A model generated the notes under the pieces. It had not been told where the DNA came from. It saw only the letters and a list, made by a program, of their open reading frames with translations, and searched no databases. A stretch of 64,000 nucleotides of DNA, taken from a virus. The stretch spans positions 1-64,000 of IMG/VR virus record IMGVR_UViG_3300030099_006944; one strand, written 5' to 3'. Within the stretch, counting starts at the first letter, position 1, and each line of letters opens with the position of its first letter. The position numbers were made by a program, and so were the translations under genes. Of this stretch, positions 14,369 through 22,259 are shown piece by piece.

Positions 14369-14874
14369 CCCGTCATTATAGGTGGTGGCTAATTCTTTCT
14401 GGAATTGTTGGGTTTATTTTGGGGGTGACCTTGAAAATTGCTTGGGAAGAGAGTCAGTTTATCTTAGCCGAATGGGAAGAAGACCCTATCTTAGTTATAT
14501 GTCCTGATAGTCATTTGACCAATTATCGCGTTAGTAAAGCGGTTGAATGGTGGGGAATCCGCGGATATAATATTTCATATGTGCACTGGGACAGGAGCAA
14601 CGAAATATGTTCCAACACTTGGTCACAAGGAATGATTTTGGTTCGAGGCCAAGGCGAGTTACTGCCTGATACCTATGCTATCACTTCTAGATTAACAATT
14701 ATCAACAAAATGATTTCTGCTCAAATCATACTTCCAAACGATCGTAAATTTATGCCCAGATTGTTAGAACACGAACTAGGTCACGCTTTTGGTATGAAGC
14801 ATGTAGAGAAGATTGGACACATAATGCACCCAATACATGAGCAAGGCGGAGAAAAATTTTGGATTCCAGATTAA
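14362..14874 (+). CDS. Membrane-anchored metzincin-type zinc protease, 170 aa
   Basis: One N-terminal transmembrane helix (residues about 8-26, WWLILSGIVGFILGV). The zinc motif HELGHAFGMKH (HExxHxxGxxH, residues about 137-147) is complete. It is followed by a Met-turn-like GHIMHP, as in matrixins and astacins. The protein is small, consistent with a minimal catalytic domain facing the periplasm. The overlap with the VWA lipoprotein gene suggests that the two act together. Protease activity is inferred from the complete motif; the substrate is unknown. Confidence 0.75.
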   Translation: MLTRHYRWWLILSGIVGFILGVTLKIAWEESQFILAEWEEDPILVICPDSHLTNYRVSKAVEWWGIRGYNISYVHWDRSNEICSNTWSQGMILVRGQGELLPDTYAITSRLTIINKMISAQIILPNDRKFMPRLLEHELGHAFGMKHVEKIGHIMHPIHEQGGEKFWIPD

Positions 14875-14888
14875 CATTTACCTCCAAA

Positions 14889-14905
14889 CTATTTATTGTG
14901 AGGTG
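14889..14905 (+). promoter_or_regulatory. CTATTTATTGTGAGGT leader motif (copy 1)
   Basis: Identical over 16 bases to the leader at 25210. The GAGG part is probably the Shine-Dalgarno sequence for ATG 14912. The upstream CTATTTATT part is unexplained. Confidence 0.5.
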
Positions 14906-14911
14906 GAAGTA

Positions 14912-16513
14912 ATGAAGATTCGGATAATAAAAGAAGTTATAAGTAAGAGCGGTGACAAGTGGGTTGTGAAATCAAAAAAGGGAAAGACCCTAGGCACACA
15001 TGATTCTGAAACAAAAGCAAAAGCACAATTGGCAGCCATCGAGGCTAGCAAGAATGAAGAACAATTGGAAGAAATTTCTTCTGTTGGCAGTGGTGCTGTT
15101 CAAGGTTATGGAGCTCCGCTAGGTAGTAAAAAAGACAACGAAGAATTCAATGAAAGTGAAAAACAAGCCTCTAAACTCAAAGGAAAAAAATTAGCAGAAA
15201 TGTTTTCTTCCTCGACACAAACAGGTGGTTTGCGAATTAGTATCGTACGGGGAGAAAAAGAACATGCTGGTCATGTAGAAAGAGCCAGACACCAAGGTCT
15301 CAGAAACGTAATGAAAGAAGATGATGATGCTACTTTACCTATGGATGACAGCACTAGGCCTTTACCTGATGCTAAACCAATCCCTGTACCTCGTGATCCA
15401 GTGGAAGTCATGTTGGAGAAAAACGGATATAAGCTCAAAAAGAAACTAGGAGAAGGACAGTATGGAGTTGTTGTTCTTGCTACTGAGATTGACGAATATG
15501 GTGGTCACAATTTCGCTATTAAGATCTTAAAGAAGACTGGTGGAGAAGCTATAGCACGTGAAGTTAGAAACTATCGAGAGATATCTAGTGCTCGCGATAA
15601 AAACCCGGTAATTGCAAAGCATTTTCCAGAAGTCTTTAAGATATTTGAAGAAGAGGGGAACACTTTTATTGTAATGGAAGTATTGGAGCCTCTGCATGCT
15701 GAATTGAAGGGGATTTTTAGCGGAGTTGAACAGATTATGCATAAACAAAGACCTATGATGGCGCCGAATTGGCCAATCTCACAATTTGACAGCGACAAAG
15801 ATGTATCAAAAAGAGTTGAAATGATGTTGGATGACTCTAAGCAGATTGCTAATCTGATTGATGTTGTTAAAAGGAGACTACTAACGTATTCTACTGAGTA
15901 TAATAAAAAAATAGAACCACAAGTTTTAAAAGATATAGAGACCGCTATAAACCCAAGTGTATTCGCGAACTTCCGGAGTGTGTCTAGAAAAGAAGCTAGT
16001 CAAAAAGTCAATCGGTTTAACGACCAAATTTTAGATTATCTTGGCGGGGCGGCAGGAATTTACTCATCTATCATGACTGATATGAAGAATTCTCCTGCTA
16101 GTCAAGTTTTTGTCACATTGATGTGCAAAAAGATTATAGAAATAATGAAACGTTATACCCCACAAGGTGACAACGTCAAAGATTTTACTGAATTTATCGT
16201 CAAGCCCTTCTTGGAGCGGTTCCAAAAACAATATAGGATGTCAACTTCTCTCAAAGGTGGCTATTCCCAATCAGATATTGGCAAAGAAGGAGGCAGAAGA
16301 GATGATGCTGAGAGTATCTTTCAAGCAATTATGGGCCTTCAAAAAGAAACAGGGTTGTTTGCTCGCGATTTACACGACGGAAACGCAATGAGAAGGCCGG
16401 ATGGTGACATTGTAATAGTAGATGTTGGAATGTTTAAAACAGACACTGAACTAAATCAAATGAAAAAAGGAAAACTCCGGGAAAACCGGATCAGAATCAA
16501 AATAAAACGTTGA
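14912..16513 (+). CDS. Atypical protein-kinase-like protein, 533 aa
   Basis: N-terminal module MKIRIIKEVI...DKWVVKSKKGKTLGTH is followed by a GSGAVQGYGAPLG segment seen in other phage structural proteins. A kinase N-lobe starts near residue 172: LGEGQYGVVVLA (Gly-rich loop, about 180), FAIKILKK (Lys about 204), a helix with AREVRNYREI, and the hinge FIVMEVLEP. A helical stretch of about 220 residues intervenes before the catalytic loop RDLHDGN (about 485-491) and a DVG in place of DFG (about 504). Only about 30 residues follow, so the usual C-lobe after DFG is missing or is supplied by the insertion. All key catalytic residues are present. ATG 14912 (GAGGTGGAAGTA upstream) is chosen over the upstream TTG at 14837. 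Confidence 0.7.
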   Translation: MKIRIIKEVISKSGDKWVVKSKKGKTLGTHDSETKAKAQLAAIEASKNEEQLEEISSVGSGAVQGYGAPLGSKKDNEEFNESEKQASKLKGKKLAEMFSSSTQTGGLRISIVRGEKEHAGHVERARHQGLRNVMKEDDDATLPMDDSTRPLPDAKPIPVPRDPVEVMLEKNGYKLKKKLGEGQYGVVVLATEIDEYGGHNFAIKILKKTGGEAIAREVRNYREISSARDKNPVIAKHFPEVFKIFEEEGNTFIVMEVLEPLHAELKGIFSGVEQIMHKQRPMMAPNWPISQFDSDKDVSKRVEMMLDDSKQIANLIDVVKRRLLTYSTEYNKKIEPQVLKDIETAINPSVFANFRSVSRKEASQKVNRFNDQILDYLGGAAGIYSSIMTDMKNSPASQVFVTLMCKKIIEIMKRYTPQGDNVKDFTEFIVKPFLERFQKQYRMSTSLKGGYSQSDIGKEGGRRDDAESIFQAIMGLQKETGLFARDLHDGNAMRRPDGDIVIVDVGMFKTDTELNQMKKGKLRENRIRIKIKR

Positions 16514-16538
16514 CAAATAGCAAAAAACGTGTTATAAT
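16510..16538 (+). promoter_or_regulatory. Perfect sigma70-type promoter before HAD-Nudix gene
   Basis: TTGACA (16510-16515), 17-bp spacer, TATAAT (16533-16538) with an upstream TG (GTGT-TATAAT). The -35 box overlaps the kinase stop codon. It lies 18 bases before ATG 16557. Confidence 0.8.
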
Positions 16539-16556
16539 ATATTAAAAGGACAAGAG

Positions 16557-17780
16557 ATGAAAGAATTATTGGATAAAATGAAAAAATTAAATGAAAATAA
16601 AAATGGAAAAGTTGTTACTTTTGATTTTGATAATACAATCATAAAGTCATATGAAGATTCTAACGATGGCGAAGAGACAATTTACCAATATGGTGGTAAA
16701 AATCCACAAATTATTGCAAGAATCAAGAAATTTAAACAGGCTGGTTCGACAGTGCTGATAGTAACAGCAAGAACACATGCCCTTGAAGTACCAGAAAGCT
16801 CTGTTCAAAACATGTTGGCTAAATACGGTATCGAAGTGGACGGCATATTCTATACAAATGGAGATAAAAAGGCCAAAAAGCTTTATGAACTAGGATCTAC
16901 TCTTCATTATGACGACGACCCTGCTGAAAGAGAAGCCATTGAGGCTTATAGAAAACTGCATCCTAATGATATTGTGGTAAAAGATCCCGACAAACTAGTC
17001 AAAGATATCGATGAAATCTCCAAAGGTTTGATCATGACCACTGATGGTAAGTATATCATAGCCCAAAGGTCAGATTCATATGAATGGGATGCTCCCGGTG
17101 GACATCTTATGGAAGGAGAGGAAGCAAATTACGCTTTTTATCGTGAAGTTTTAGAAGAATTGTCTTTAAAAGTAAAGAAAGTTCAGTATATGTCATCCCT
17201 TAACACCACTTGGAAAAAGAAAAACAAGTTGGTTCATTATTTTATAGCACAAGTTCCTCACTCTTCTGATGAATTAGAGGGGATTGTACAGTTACAATGG
17301 GAAATTGCTGATTATTTTTGCGGAGATCTAGAAGAAGTGATGGAAAAGATGGGAGAAGGGGCAACACAAAACCTAAAAAACACCATAGGTTTCCTAAATG
17401 AGTCTGATTTGATGCTTGAAAGAGCATGGCCGCACTCTAATAATCATTCTACAAAGAAAAGAAGACTAGTCGGAACAGGAATCAACAAACACACAGGTGG
17501 CGGTGATGCTAAAAACGTTGAAGACCACAGTAGATCAGACAATGCACCGGTTGGATATGGTGTTTTCGAAGAATCTAACGAAAAAAAAACTAAAAAAATA
17601 AAAATTTCTATCGTTTCTGATCTCGAAGAAAGAAGAAAGAAGCGAAAAAAACGTAAAAAACGTAGAAAAAAGAGAAAATACACTAAATCCAAAGGTATCG
17701 GATGGCCATATGGTGATTGGAACATTGGAAGTTTAGGTGATAGTAGCGATGGAGGCGGCGATGGTGGCGGCGGAGAATAG
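16557..17780 (+). CDS. HAD-like phosphatase fused to Nudix hydrolase, with basic tail, 407 aa
   Basis: The N-terminal HAD-type domain has VVTFDFDNT (nucleophile Asp about 23), TART near 71 and HYDDDPAE near 118, resembling the polynucleotide-kinase phosphatase type. The Nudix domain has the full box GHLMEGEEANYAFYREVLEEL (shown to 20 residues of pattern Gx5Ex7REUxEE, about 181-201). An acidic to neutral linker follows, then a run of Arg/Lys (RKKRKKRKKRRKKRK, about 360-376) and a Gly/Asp tail. The fusion could remove and hydrolyse nucleotide-type phosphates, and the basic tail could bind RNA or DNA. It has its own sigma70-type promoter, unlike its neighbours, so it is probably expressed early. 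Confidence 0.75.
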   Translation: MKELLDKMKKLNENKNGKVVTFDFDNTIIKSYEDSNDGEETIYQYGGKNPQIIARIKKFKQAGSTVLIVTARTHALEVPESSVQNMLAKYGIEVDGIFYTNGDKKAKKLYELGSTLHYDDDPAEREAIEAYRKLHPNDIVVKDPDKLVKDIDEISKGLIMTTDGKYIIAQRSDSYEWDAPGGHLMEGEEANYAFYREVLEELSLKVKKVQYMSSLNTTWKKKNKLVHYFIAQVPHSSDELEGIVQLQWEIADYFCGDLEEVMEKMGEGATQNLKNTIGFLNESDLMLERAWPHSNNHSTKKRRLVGTGINKHTGGGDAKNVEDHSRSDNAPVGYGVFEESNEKKTKKIKISIVSDLEERRKKRKKRKKRRKKRKYTKSKGIGWPYGDWNIGSLGDSSDGGGDGGGGE

Positions 17781-18099
17781 TGGAATCAAAAATAAAGCAA
17801 AACTCAGAGAGTATTTGTACAAAAATCCAAATAAATTAGCACAAAAGCTAGCCCAATTTTTAAAATCAGACGATGGAGAGCTTCTTCAATTAGTAAATAT
17901 GAAAGGAAAGGGTATTGGATATTATTATTCCCACAATCACAAGAGGCACATACCGGTACCCAGAAGCTCAGAGTTCTATATATTGCCATGGGTTGATGAT
18001 GATAAAGAAAGATGTTATGTTTATTGCCACTACAATTGGCAAGTTGGAGTTATTTTGAAGGTTTTTAAAAGCGATATTGAATATTTGGGGTTTAATTAA
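17761..18099 (+). CDS. Hypothetical protein, 112 aa
   Basis: Not recognised. Start ATG 17761 is preferred because GGAGGCGGCG lies directly upstream, inside the end of the previous gene; ATG 17749 is possible. The product opens with a charged helix and ends in a beta-rich part with several aromatic residues (YYYSHNHKRH, CYVYCHYNWQVGVILKVF). Confidence 0.55.
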   Translation: MVAAENSGIKNKAKLREYLYKNPNKLAQKLAQFLKSDDGELLQLVNMKGKGIGYYYSHNHKRHIPVPRSSEFYILPWVDDDKERCYVYCHYNWQVGVILKVFKSDIEYLGFN

Positions 18100-18101
18100 C
18101 G

Positions 18102-18239
18102 ATGGCGATGGAAGAAAAGATTGAAAAGTATATAAAAATAGCTTTTTTATTCCTAATTATGTTATTAGGTATATCATTAACGTCAAAAGAATCAGCCGTG
18201 ATCTTTTTTCTGTTCTATATCGCATTCGTAAAGGATTAA
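18102..18239 (+). CDS. Two-span membrane mini-protein, 45 aa
   Basis: Residues about 11-25 (IKIAFLFLIMLLGISL) and 31-43 (AVIFFLFYIAF) are hydrophobic, with a charged N-terminus. It starts two bases after the preceding stop and ends just before the next gene. The function is unknown. Confidence 0.45.
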   Translation: MAMEEKIEKYIKIAFLFLIMLLGISLTSKESAVIFFLFYIAFVKD

Positions 18240-18243
18240 AAAA

Positions 18244-18621
18244 ATGAAAATTAGTAAAAAAAGACTCATAGAAATCATCACAGAAGAGTGTGAGATGATG
18301 AATGAGCCCGAAATGTCTCATGAGATCGACAAAGAAGGTGCCATGGCGAAGAGACAACTACATGATATGGAAAAATATTCACGTGAATTAAGCCAAATGC
18401 TCACAGACACAACACAATTGGAGTCTTGGGTACAAGCAAAGCTAACAAAAGCAGCAGATTACCTCAAAACTGTTAAACATTATGTTGAATATGGCATGGA
18501 AGAGGGTGCTTATGATCAAGTTATGCCTGAAATGGAGCCAATCGAGCCAGATTATGAGCAAATGTACGACATGGGTGGAGAAGAAATTAAAAAAATGCTT
18601 GAAAAGTTAGGTGAATCGTGA
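18244..18621 (+). CDS. Putative internal protein with capsid-targeting-like peptide, 125 aa
   Basis: Starts MKISKKRLIEIITE with glutamate at residue 14, then ECEMMNEPEMS. The rest is helical and acidic (DYEQMYDMGGEEIKKMLEKL). It overlaps the next start (GTGA). Confidence 0.6.
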   Translation: MKISKKRLIEIITEECEMMNEPEMSHEIDKEGAMAKRQLHDMEKYSRELSQMLTDTTQLESWVQAKLTKAADYLKTVKHYVEYGMEEGAYDQVMPEMEPIEPDYEQMYDMGGEEIKKMLEKLGES

Positions 18622-18932
18622 AAATTGATCACATTGCACTACAAGTTGGGGATATTTATGAAGCATGTGAGTGGTATCACGTGCGTTTTGGTGCAAATGT
18701 ACTCTATTTTGACCAAACTTGGGCTCTTTTGGAGTTCGATAACATAAAAATGGCGTTAGTTCTCCCAAATCAGCACCAAAATCACGTTGCAATAGAGGTA
18801 AACCCTGAAAAGTGGCCAAATTTGGAGTTCAAACAACACCGAGACGGCTCAAATTACCATTATTTGACTGATCCTTGGGGAAATTGCGTGGAATTGATCA
18901 ATTATGGATGCAATTCAAGCAAGAATTCTTAA
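18618..18932 (+). CDS. VOC-family (glyoxalase/dioxygenase-like) protein, 104 aa
   Basis: Begins MKIDHIALQVGDIYEACEWY and ends in HYLTDPWGNCVELINY, the two ends of a VOC beta-alpha-beta-beta-beta fold. At 104 residues it covers about one VOC repeat pair. Candidate metal ligands are His5, His57 and Glu near the C-terminus. The substrate cannot be predicted. GTG 18618 is the start, overlapping the upstream TGA. Confidence 0.7.
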   Translation: MKIDHIALQVGDIYEACEWYHVRFGANVLYFDQTWALLEFDNIKMALVLPNQHQNHVAIEVNPEKWPNLEFKQHRDGSNYHYLTDPWGNCVELINYGCNSSKNS

Positions 18933-19206
18933 ATTGAGCAAAGAAATGCTCGATAAACTCAAAAATAAGGTTTTGGGAGACTCTCAAACGGAAAAATTCG
19001 AGATCGGAGAGATAGTTAGGTGGCCCGGATGGCATCATACACCCGAAAACGTGACCAGAAACTACAAATATGGCGTTTTATTGTCTATTTATACTGGAAT
19101 ATTAGACAAAAGAGACATAAAAATAGCCGAAATATTGCCTTTTGGGGCCTCAAAACCCATAAAAATAAGCCTTATTTTAGTTAAAAAATCAGATTTAGAG
19201 GACTAA
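18904..19206 (+). CDS. GDLV-like beta protein, 100 aa
   Basis: After a helical N-terminus (residues 1-30) it has FEIGEIVRWPGW, YGVLLSIYTG and KISLILVKKSDLE, matching the order of strands in the GDLV mini-proteins with GEIV for GDLV. It overlaps the VOC gene by 29 bases. Confidence 0.5.
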   Translation: MDAIQARILKLSKEMLDKLKNKVLGDSQTEKFEIGEIVRWPGWHHTPENVTRNYKYGVLLSIYTGILDKRDIKIAEILPFGASKPIKISLILVKKSDLED

Positions 19207-19213
19207 TTAAGGT

Positions 19214-20239
19214 ATGCCCTGTGATATAAAAAACCCTGCTAGCATTGATTTGAGTGACTTAGAACCTCATATCCAAGGAATGTATGACTATTTTGATCAA
19301 AAAATAGGTTTCAAGAAACCACCAACAATGGTTTTCGACTCAGATTCAAAGAATCAGAGCGATGTTCTTGGAAAAACAGCTTATTATGACCCTCAGACCC
19401 TAGAAATACATATTTATAGTGATGGTAGACACCCAAAAGATATGCTACGCTCTATCGCACATGAATTGATCCACCACAAGCAAAATATGGACGGTAGATT
19501 AGATACAGGTGGTTACAATGGTCCGGGATACTATTTAGAGAACGATAAACTACGTAAAATTGAGCACGAAGCCATGTTAAAAGGCAATGCTTTAATGCGT
19601 GAATACGAAGACACGATTAAAAAGGAGAATAATCAAATGTCATTAAAAGAATGGAAAAACAACGAGTTAAACAAGCTTCTTCTGAAGAAATTTGGTATTC
19701 TCAAAGAAGAAAAAGAAATAACCCACATGTGTGCTCTCGAAGTGACTCACAAAGCATCTGGTAAGAAAGGTCACCCGATCAAACACACCCTAACAGAGTC
19801 TGGTGATATTTCTCACTACACTGTTGAGTTTGAAGATGTAATTGTTGAGAATATTGCTGTTGAAAACTTGGAAATCGTTGTACAAGAGATGCATAGTCAC
19901 AAAAGAGACGACGAAAAACAACATAATAAAGACAAAGACGTTGTTAAAGAAGAAGAATTGGAAGAAGCAAAGGATAAAAAGCCAGATGAGGATGGAGATG
20001 GTGTACCTGATTGGGCTGACAAGAAATCTGGTGATGATAACGAGAAAGACGATGAAGAGAGTTCTGACAAAAAGGAAGATGACGAGAAAGAAGACAAAGA
20101 TATGTCAAAAGTACCTCCCCAACTCCGTGATCACGTTAAAAGTAAAATGAAGGAAAATAGAAAAGTAAACATTAAAGAAGTTGTACGCAGAGTTCTTGAA
20201 AACAATAAAAGAGTTATGCAAAAATTGAAGGATAAATAA
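19214..20239 (+). CDS. Zinc-metallopeptidase-like protein with acidic calcium-type repeat, 341 aa
   Basis: The N-terminal domain has SIAHELIHHKQ (HExxH near residue 83) with an Asn/Gly-rich stretch and a following EHEAM glutamate that could be the third ligand. A charged helix with a tag-like segment (LNKLLLKKFGILKEE) follows, then a beta-rich domain. A very acidic linker contains DEDGDGVPDWADKK, a thrombospondin type-3-like calcium loop. The C-terminus (VNIKEVVRRVLENNKR) again resembles the packaging motif. It may be a virion-carried protease; activity is inferred from the motif only. Confidence 0.6.
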   Translation: MPCDIKNPASIDLSDLEPHIQGMYDYFDQKIGFKKPPTMVFDSDSKNQSDVLGKTAYYDPQTLEIHIYSDGRHPKDMLRSIAHELIHHKQNMDGRLDTGGYNGPGYYLENDKLRKIEHEAMLKGNALMREYEDTIKKENNQMSLKEWKNNELNKLLLKKFGILKEEKEITHMCALEVTHKASGKKGHPIKHTLTESGDISHYTVEFEDVIVENIAVENLEIVVQEMHSHKRDDEKQHNKDKDVVKEEELEEAKDKKPDEDGDGVPDWADKKSGDDNEKDDEESSDKKEDDEKEDKDMSKVPPQLRDHVKSKMKENRKVNIKEVVRRVLENNKRVMQKLKDK

Positions 20240-20989
20240 ATGAATTCTAAAGAAGAAAAAATAATTCGAAAATATGTTCGCAAGAAGATAAATGAATCTT
20301 TGCAAAAACAAAAGAATAGTCAAAAAGAAAGGATGAATGAAGAAATACGTCTTCGAAAATTAGTTCGAGAGCTTCTCAAAGAAGGAGATATCTCGGATAT
20401 GCACCCGCATCGTTCTACTGGTATTAATGTTCTAGAAGATGTTCTTAAAAAGATGATAACAACTCTCAGAACAGATTATAAACGCATGACTACCAACAAG
20501 AATCAAAGAGATTCCTTTCGTGCCCACATGATCTCTGCTGTGAAAGGAGCATTGGCTCCATCATTAGTAAATGACACATATTTACAAGGCACTGATGTTA
20601 TGTTAGCAGAGCCGGCGCCTGAATTGGGTGATGATAGTGATGATTTAGATATTCAATTGGAAGAAATCGATATTGAAATCGAGGATGATGAAGAAGAAGC
20701 TAAAAAAATTCCTGTGGAGGATGATGATCAACCTGATGAAAAGGAAGAATTTGGTGGCGGTCTAGAAGGTCTAGATGAAACTGGACGTAATATGGCCTTT
20801 ACAACATTCAAAAAAGTCTCCCAATATATTTTGGATGCATACGATATGTTAGCTAACGTTGAAGATAAAAAAATCTTTGTGGATTATCTGATTACAAATA
20901 TGAAACTATATTTTGACAAATTTGAACAAGAAATACAAAAAGAAGTTGAAGAGCCAACAACTCAACAATACGATTCGATGCAAAAATAA
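20240..20989 (+). CDS. Hypothetical protein, 249 aa, probable virion/core protein
   Basis: The N-terminus is a basic helix (IIRKYVRKKINESLQKQ), and a second motif-like helix (EEIRLRKLVRELLKEGD) spans residues about 33-50. Both resemble the tag family. A very acidic segment (about 135-180) separates a helical C-terminal domain. It starts directly at the preceding stop. No enzyme motif was seen. Confidence 0.5.
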   Translation: MNSKEEKIIRKYVRKKINESLQKQKNSQKERMNEEIRLRKLVRELLKEGDISDMHPHRSTGINVLEDVLKKMITTLRTDYKRMTTNKNQRDSFRAHMISAVKGALAPSLVNDTYLQGTDVMLAEPAPELGDDSDDLDIQLEEIDIEIEDDEEEAKKIPVEDDDQPDEKEEFGGGLEGLDETGRNMAFTTFKKVSQYILDAYDMLANVEDKKIFVDYLITNMKLYFDKFEQEIQKEVEEPTTQQYDSMQK

Positions 20990-21026
20990 TTACTACACTC
21001 TTTTAATATAACATATTAAGGTTCTG

Positions 21027-21362
21027 ATGTCAAATAAAAAAAATAAAAATTATTCGTTTATACATGTTCTGAGACAGAACAAAAGGATAAACGAAAGTTT
21101 TCTGAACACCTTGTCCTCGTTGTCACTGGAAGAAGTCATAGCTTTGAAGTTGGAATTGTCGATAAAAATGATAAACAACAAGCTTTATAACTTTCCATTG
21201 TGGTCCGCTATGCCTAATATTACTAGAGATGCATTATTGAGATATGCCATGTCAGCATGTCAATCCAAAAGAGACATGGCTAGGTTTTTAGGTATACCTA
21301 CTAATAAAATTAATGAATTATTAAGAAAATATAATACTGAGAAGTTATTTAATAATGAATAA
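21027..21362 (+). CDS. Helix-turn-helix protein (Fis/HTH_8-like), 111 aa
   Basis: Residues about 70-102 (ALLRYAMSACQSKRDMARFLGI, then PTNKINELLRKY) form a Fis-type helix-turn-helix like the C-terminus of NtrC-family regulators. The N-terminal part is helical. It may regulate phage genes. It lies immediately upstream of the second GDLV array and its promoter. Confidence 0.6.
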   Translation: MSNKKNKNYSFIHVLRQNKRINESFLNTLSSLSLEEVIALKLELSIKMINNKLYNFPLWSAMPNITRDALLRYAMSACQSKRDMARFLGIPTNKINELLRKYNTEKLFNNE

Positions 21363-21415
21363 TAGTATTATAATATACATGTATATAAAAAAAGAAAATA
21401 TATAAAAGAAAAAGC

Positions 21416-21444
21416 TTGACAACCAAGTGGTAACAGGATATAAT
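21416..21444 (+). promoter_or_regulatory. Perfect sigma70-type promoter overlapping a start codon
   Basis: TTGACA (21416-21421), 17-bp spacer, TATAAT (21439-21444). The last two bases of the -10 box are the AT of the apparent ATG 21443, so a transcript from this promoter would not contain that start codon. Confidence 0.7.
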
Positions 21445-21640
21445 GGATGTAGGTGATCTTGTCAGAATCAAATATAGTCACTACTCTCCTTTTTACATCA
21501 GACCAGATGTAGGAGAAATAGGTATTATAGTAGAAGTCAGCAAGAGTTCTTCCCTAGGAGTCATATATTTTGTACAAACATCAGATGGAATTTGGAAATT
21601 CTCAGATTATGAAGTGGAGCCTTTTGATGGAGGTAGGTGA
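21443..21640 (+). CDS. GDLV-family mini-protein, 65 aa (start uncertain)
   Basis: MDVGDLVRIKYS, IGIIVEVSK, IYFVQTSDGIW and DYEVEPFDGG. ATG 21443 overlaps a -10 box and has only a weak ribosome site, and no later in-frame start preserves the GDLV motif. It may be translated from longer upstream transcripts. Confidence 0.55.
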   Translation: MDVGDLVRIKYSHYSPFYIRPDVGEIGIIVEVSKSSSLGVIYFVQTSDGIWKFSDYEVEPFDGGR

Positions 21641-21824
21641 TCTGGTTAGAGTGACTTGTACCAACGAACCTTTTCGGTTCAGGCCGGACAAAGGTAGTGT
21701 TGGTATAATAGTAGAAATTAAATATTATAACTGGGCAGGGACTTGTTATTTCGTATTGATAGATGACATTGGTTGGAGATATTTAGAAACGGAATTGGAG
21801 TTAATTAGCAGTGGAAGTAGGTGA
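21627..21824 (+). CDS. GDLV-family mini-protein, 65 aa
   Basis: MEVGDLVRVTCTNEPFRFRPDKGSVGII resembles the preceding copy (RPDxGxxGIIVEI), pointing to tandem duplication. Its ATGGAGGTAGGTGAT also contains the upstream gene's TGA stop. GGAG lies seven bases upstream. Confidence 0.6.
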   Translation: MEVGDLVRVTCTNEPFRFRPDKGSVGIIVEIKYYNWAGTCYFVLIDDIGWRYLETELELISSGSR

Positions 21825-22047
21825 TTTAGTAAGACAAAGGTCGGTTGGAGTTGCGATCATATCAGAATATATAAGAAGCAGTTTGCATCTAGGTTTAATT
21901 GGTGTCATAAAAGAAGTGCACGATAAAACTAATTTTTCATATGATGGAAGGAACCGAGGAGATATTACAGTTGTGTGGTCCAATGGAAAAGAGGAAACAC
22001 TACCAGAGATTTATTTAGAAAAGGTGGAAGATGAGCAAAGAACTTGA
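21811..22047 (+). CDS. GDLV-family mini-protein, 78 aa, GTG start
   Basis: GTG 21811 reads MEVGDLVRQRSVG, then LGLIGVIKEV, ITVVWSNGKEETL and IYLEKV. As for its neighbour, the AGGTGA of the GDLV codons supplies the upstream stop codon. Confidence 0.6.
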   Translation: MEVGDLVRQRSVGVAIISEYIRSSLHLGLIGVIKEVHDKTNFSYDGRNRGDITVVWSNGKEETLPEIYLEKVEDEQRT

Positions 22048-22225
22048 TACAAAAATATGGCTAACATTAGACAAAGTGGAACATCAAATCAGGAGAGCGG
22101 CATACCTCGCCACAGCGGAGGAATATCAAAAAAAGATATACGATGCTCTCGACATTATAAAAGAAGTTAAAGAAGAAGTGGAAAAAAAACTTGACAAACC
22201 CAAGCCAAAAGGCTATAATATATAA
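22031..22225 (+). CDS. Small coiled-coil protein, 64 aa
   Basis: Helical and charged throughout (ALDIIKEVKEEVEKKLDKPK). It resembles the small helical proteins that accompany the left GDLV array (4066, 4811). Its 3' end contains the next promoter. Confidence 0.5.
   Translation: MSKELDTKIWLTLDKVEHQIRRAAYLATAEEYQKKIYDALDIIKEVKEEVEKKLDKPKPKGYNI
22191..22219 (+). promoter_or_regulatory. Perfect sigma70-type promoter
   Basis: TTGACA (22191-22196), 17-bp spacer, TATAAT (22214-22219). It is inside the end of the upstream gene and 40 bases before ATG 22260. Confidence 0.8.
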
Positions 22226-22259
22226 TACTACACACATAATATAACCAAAGGAGAAAAGT

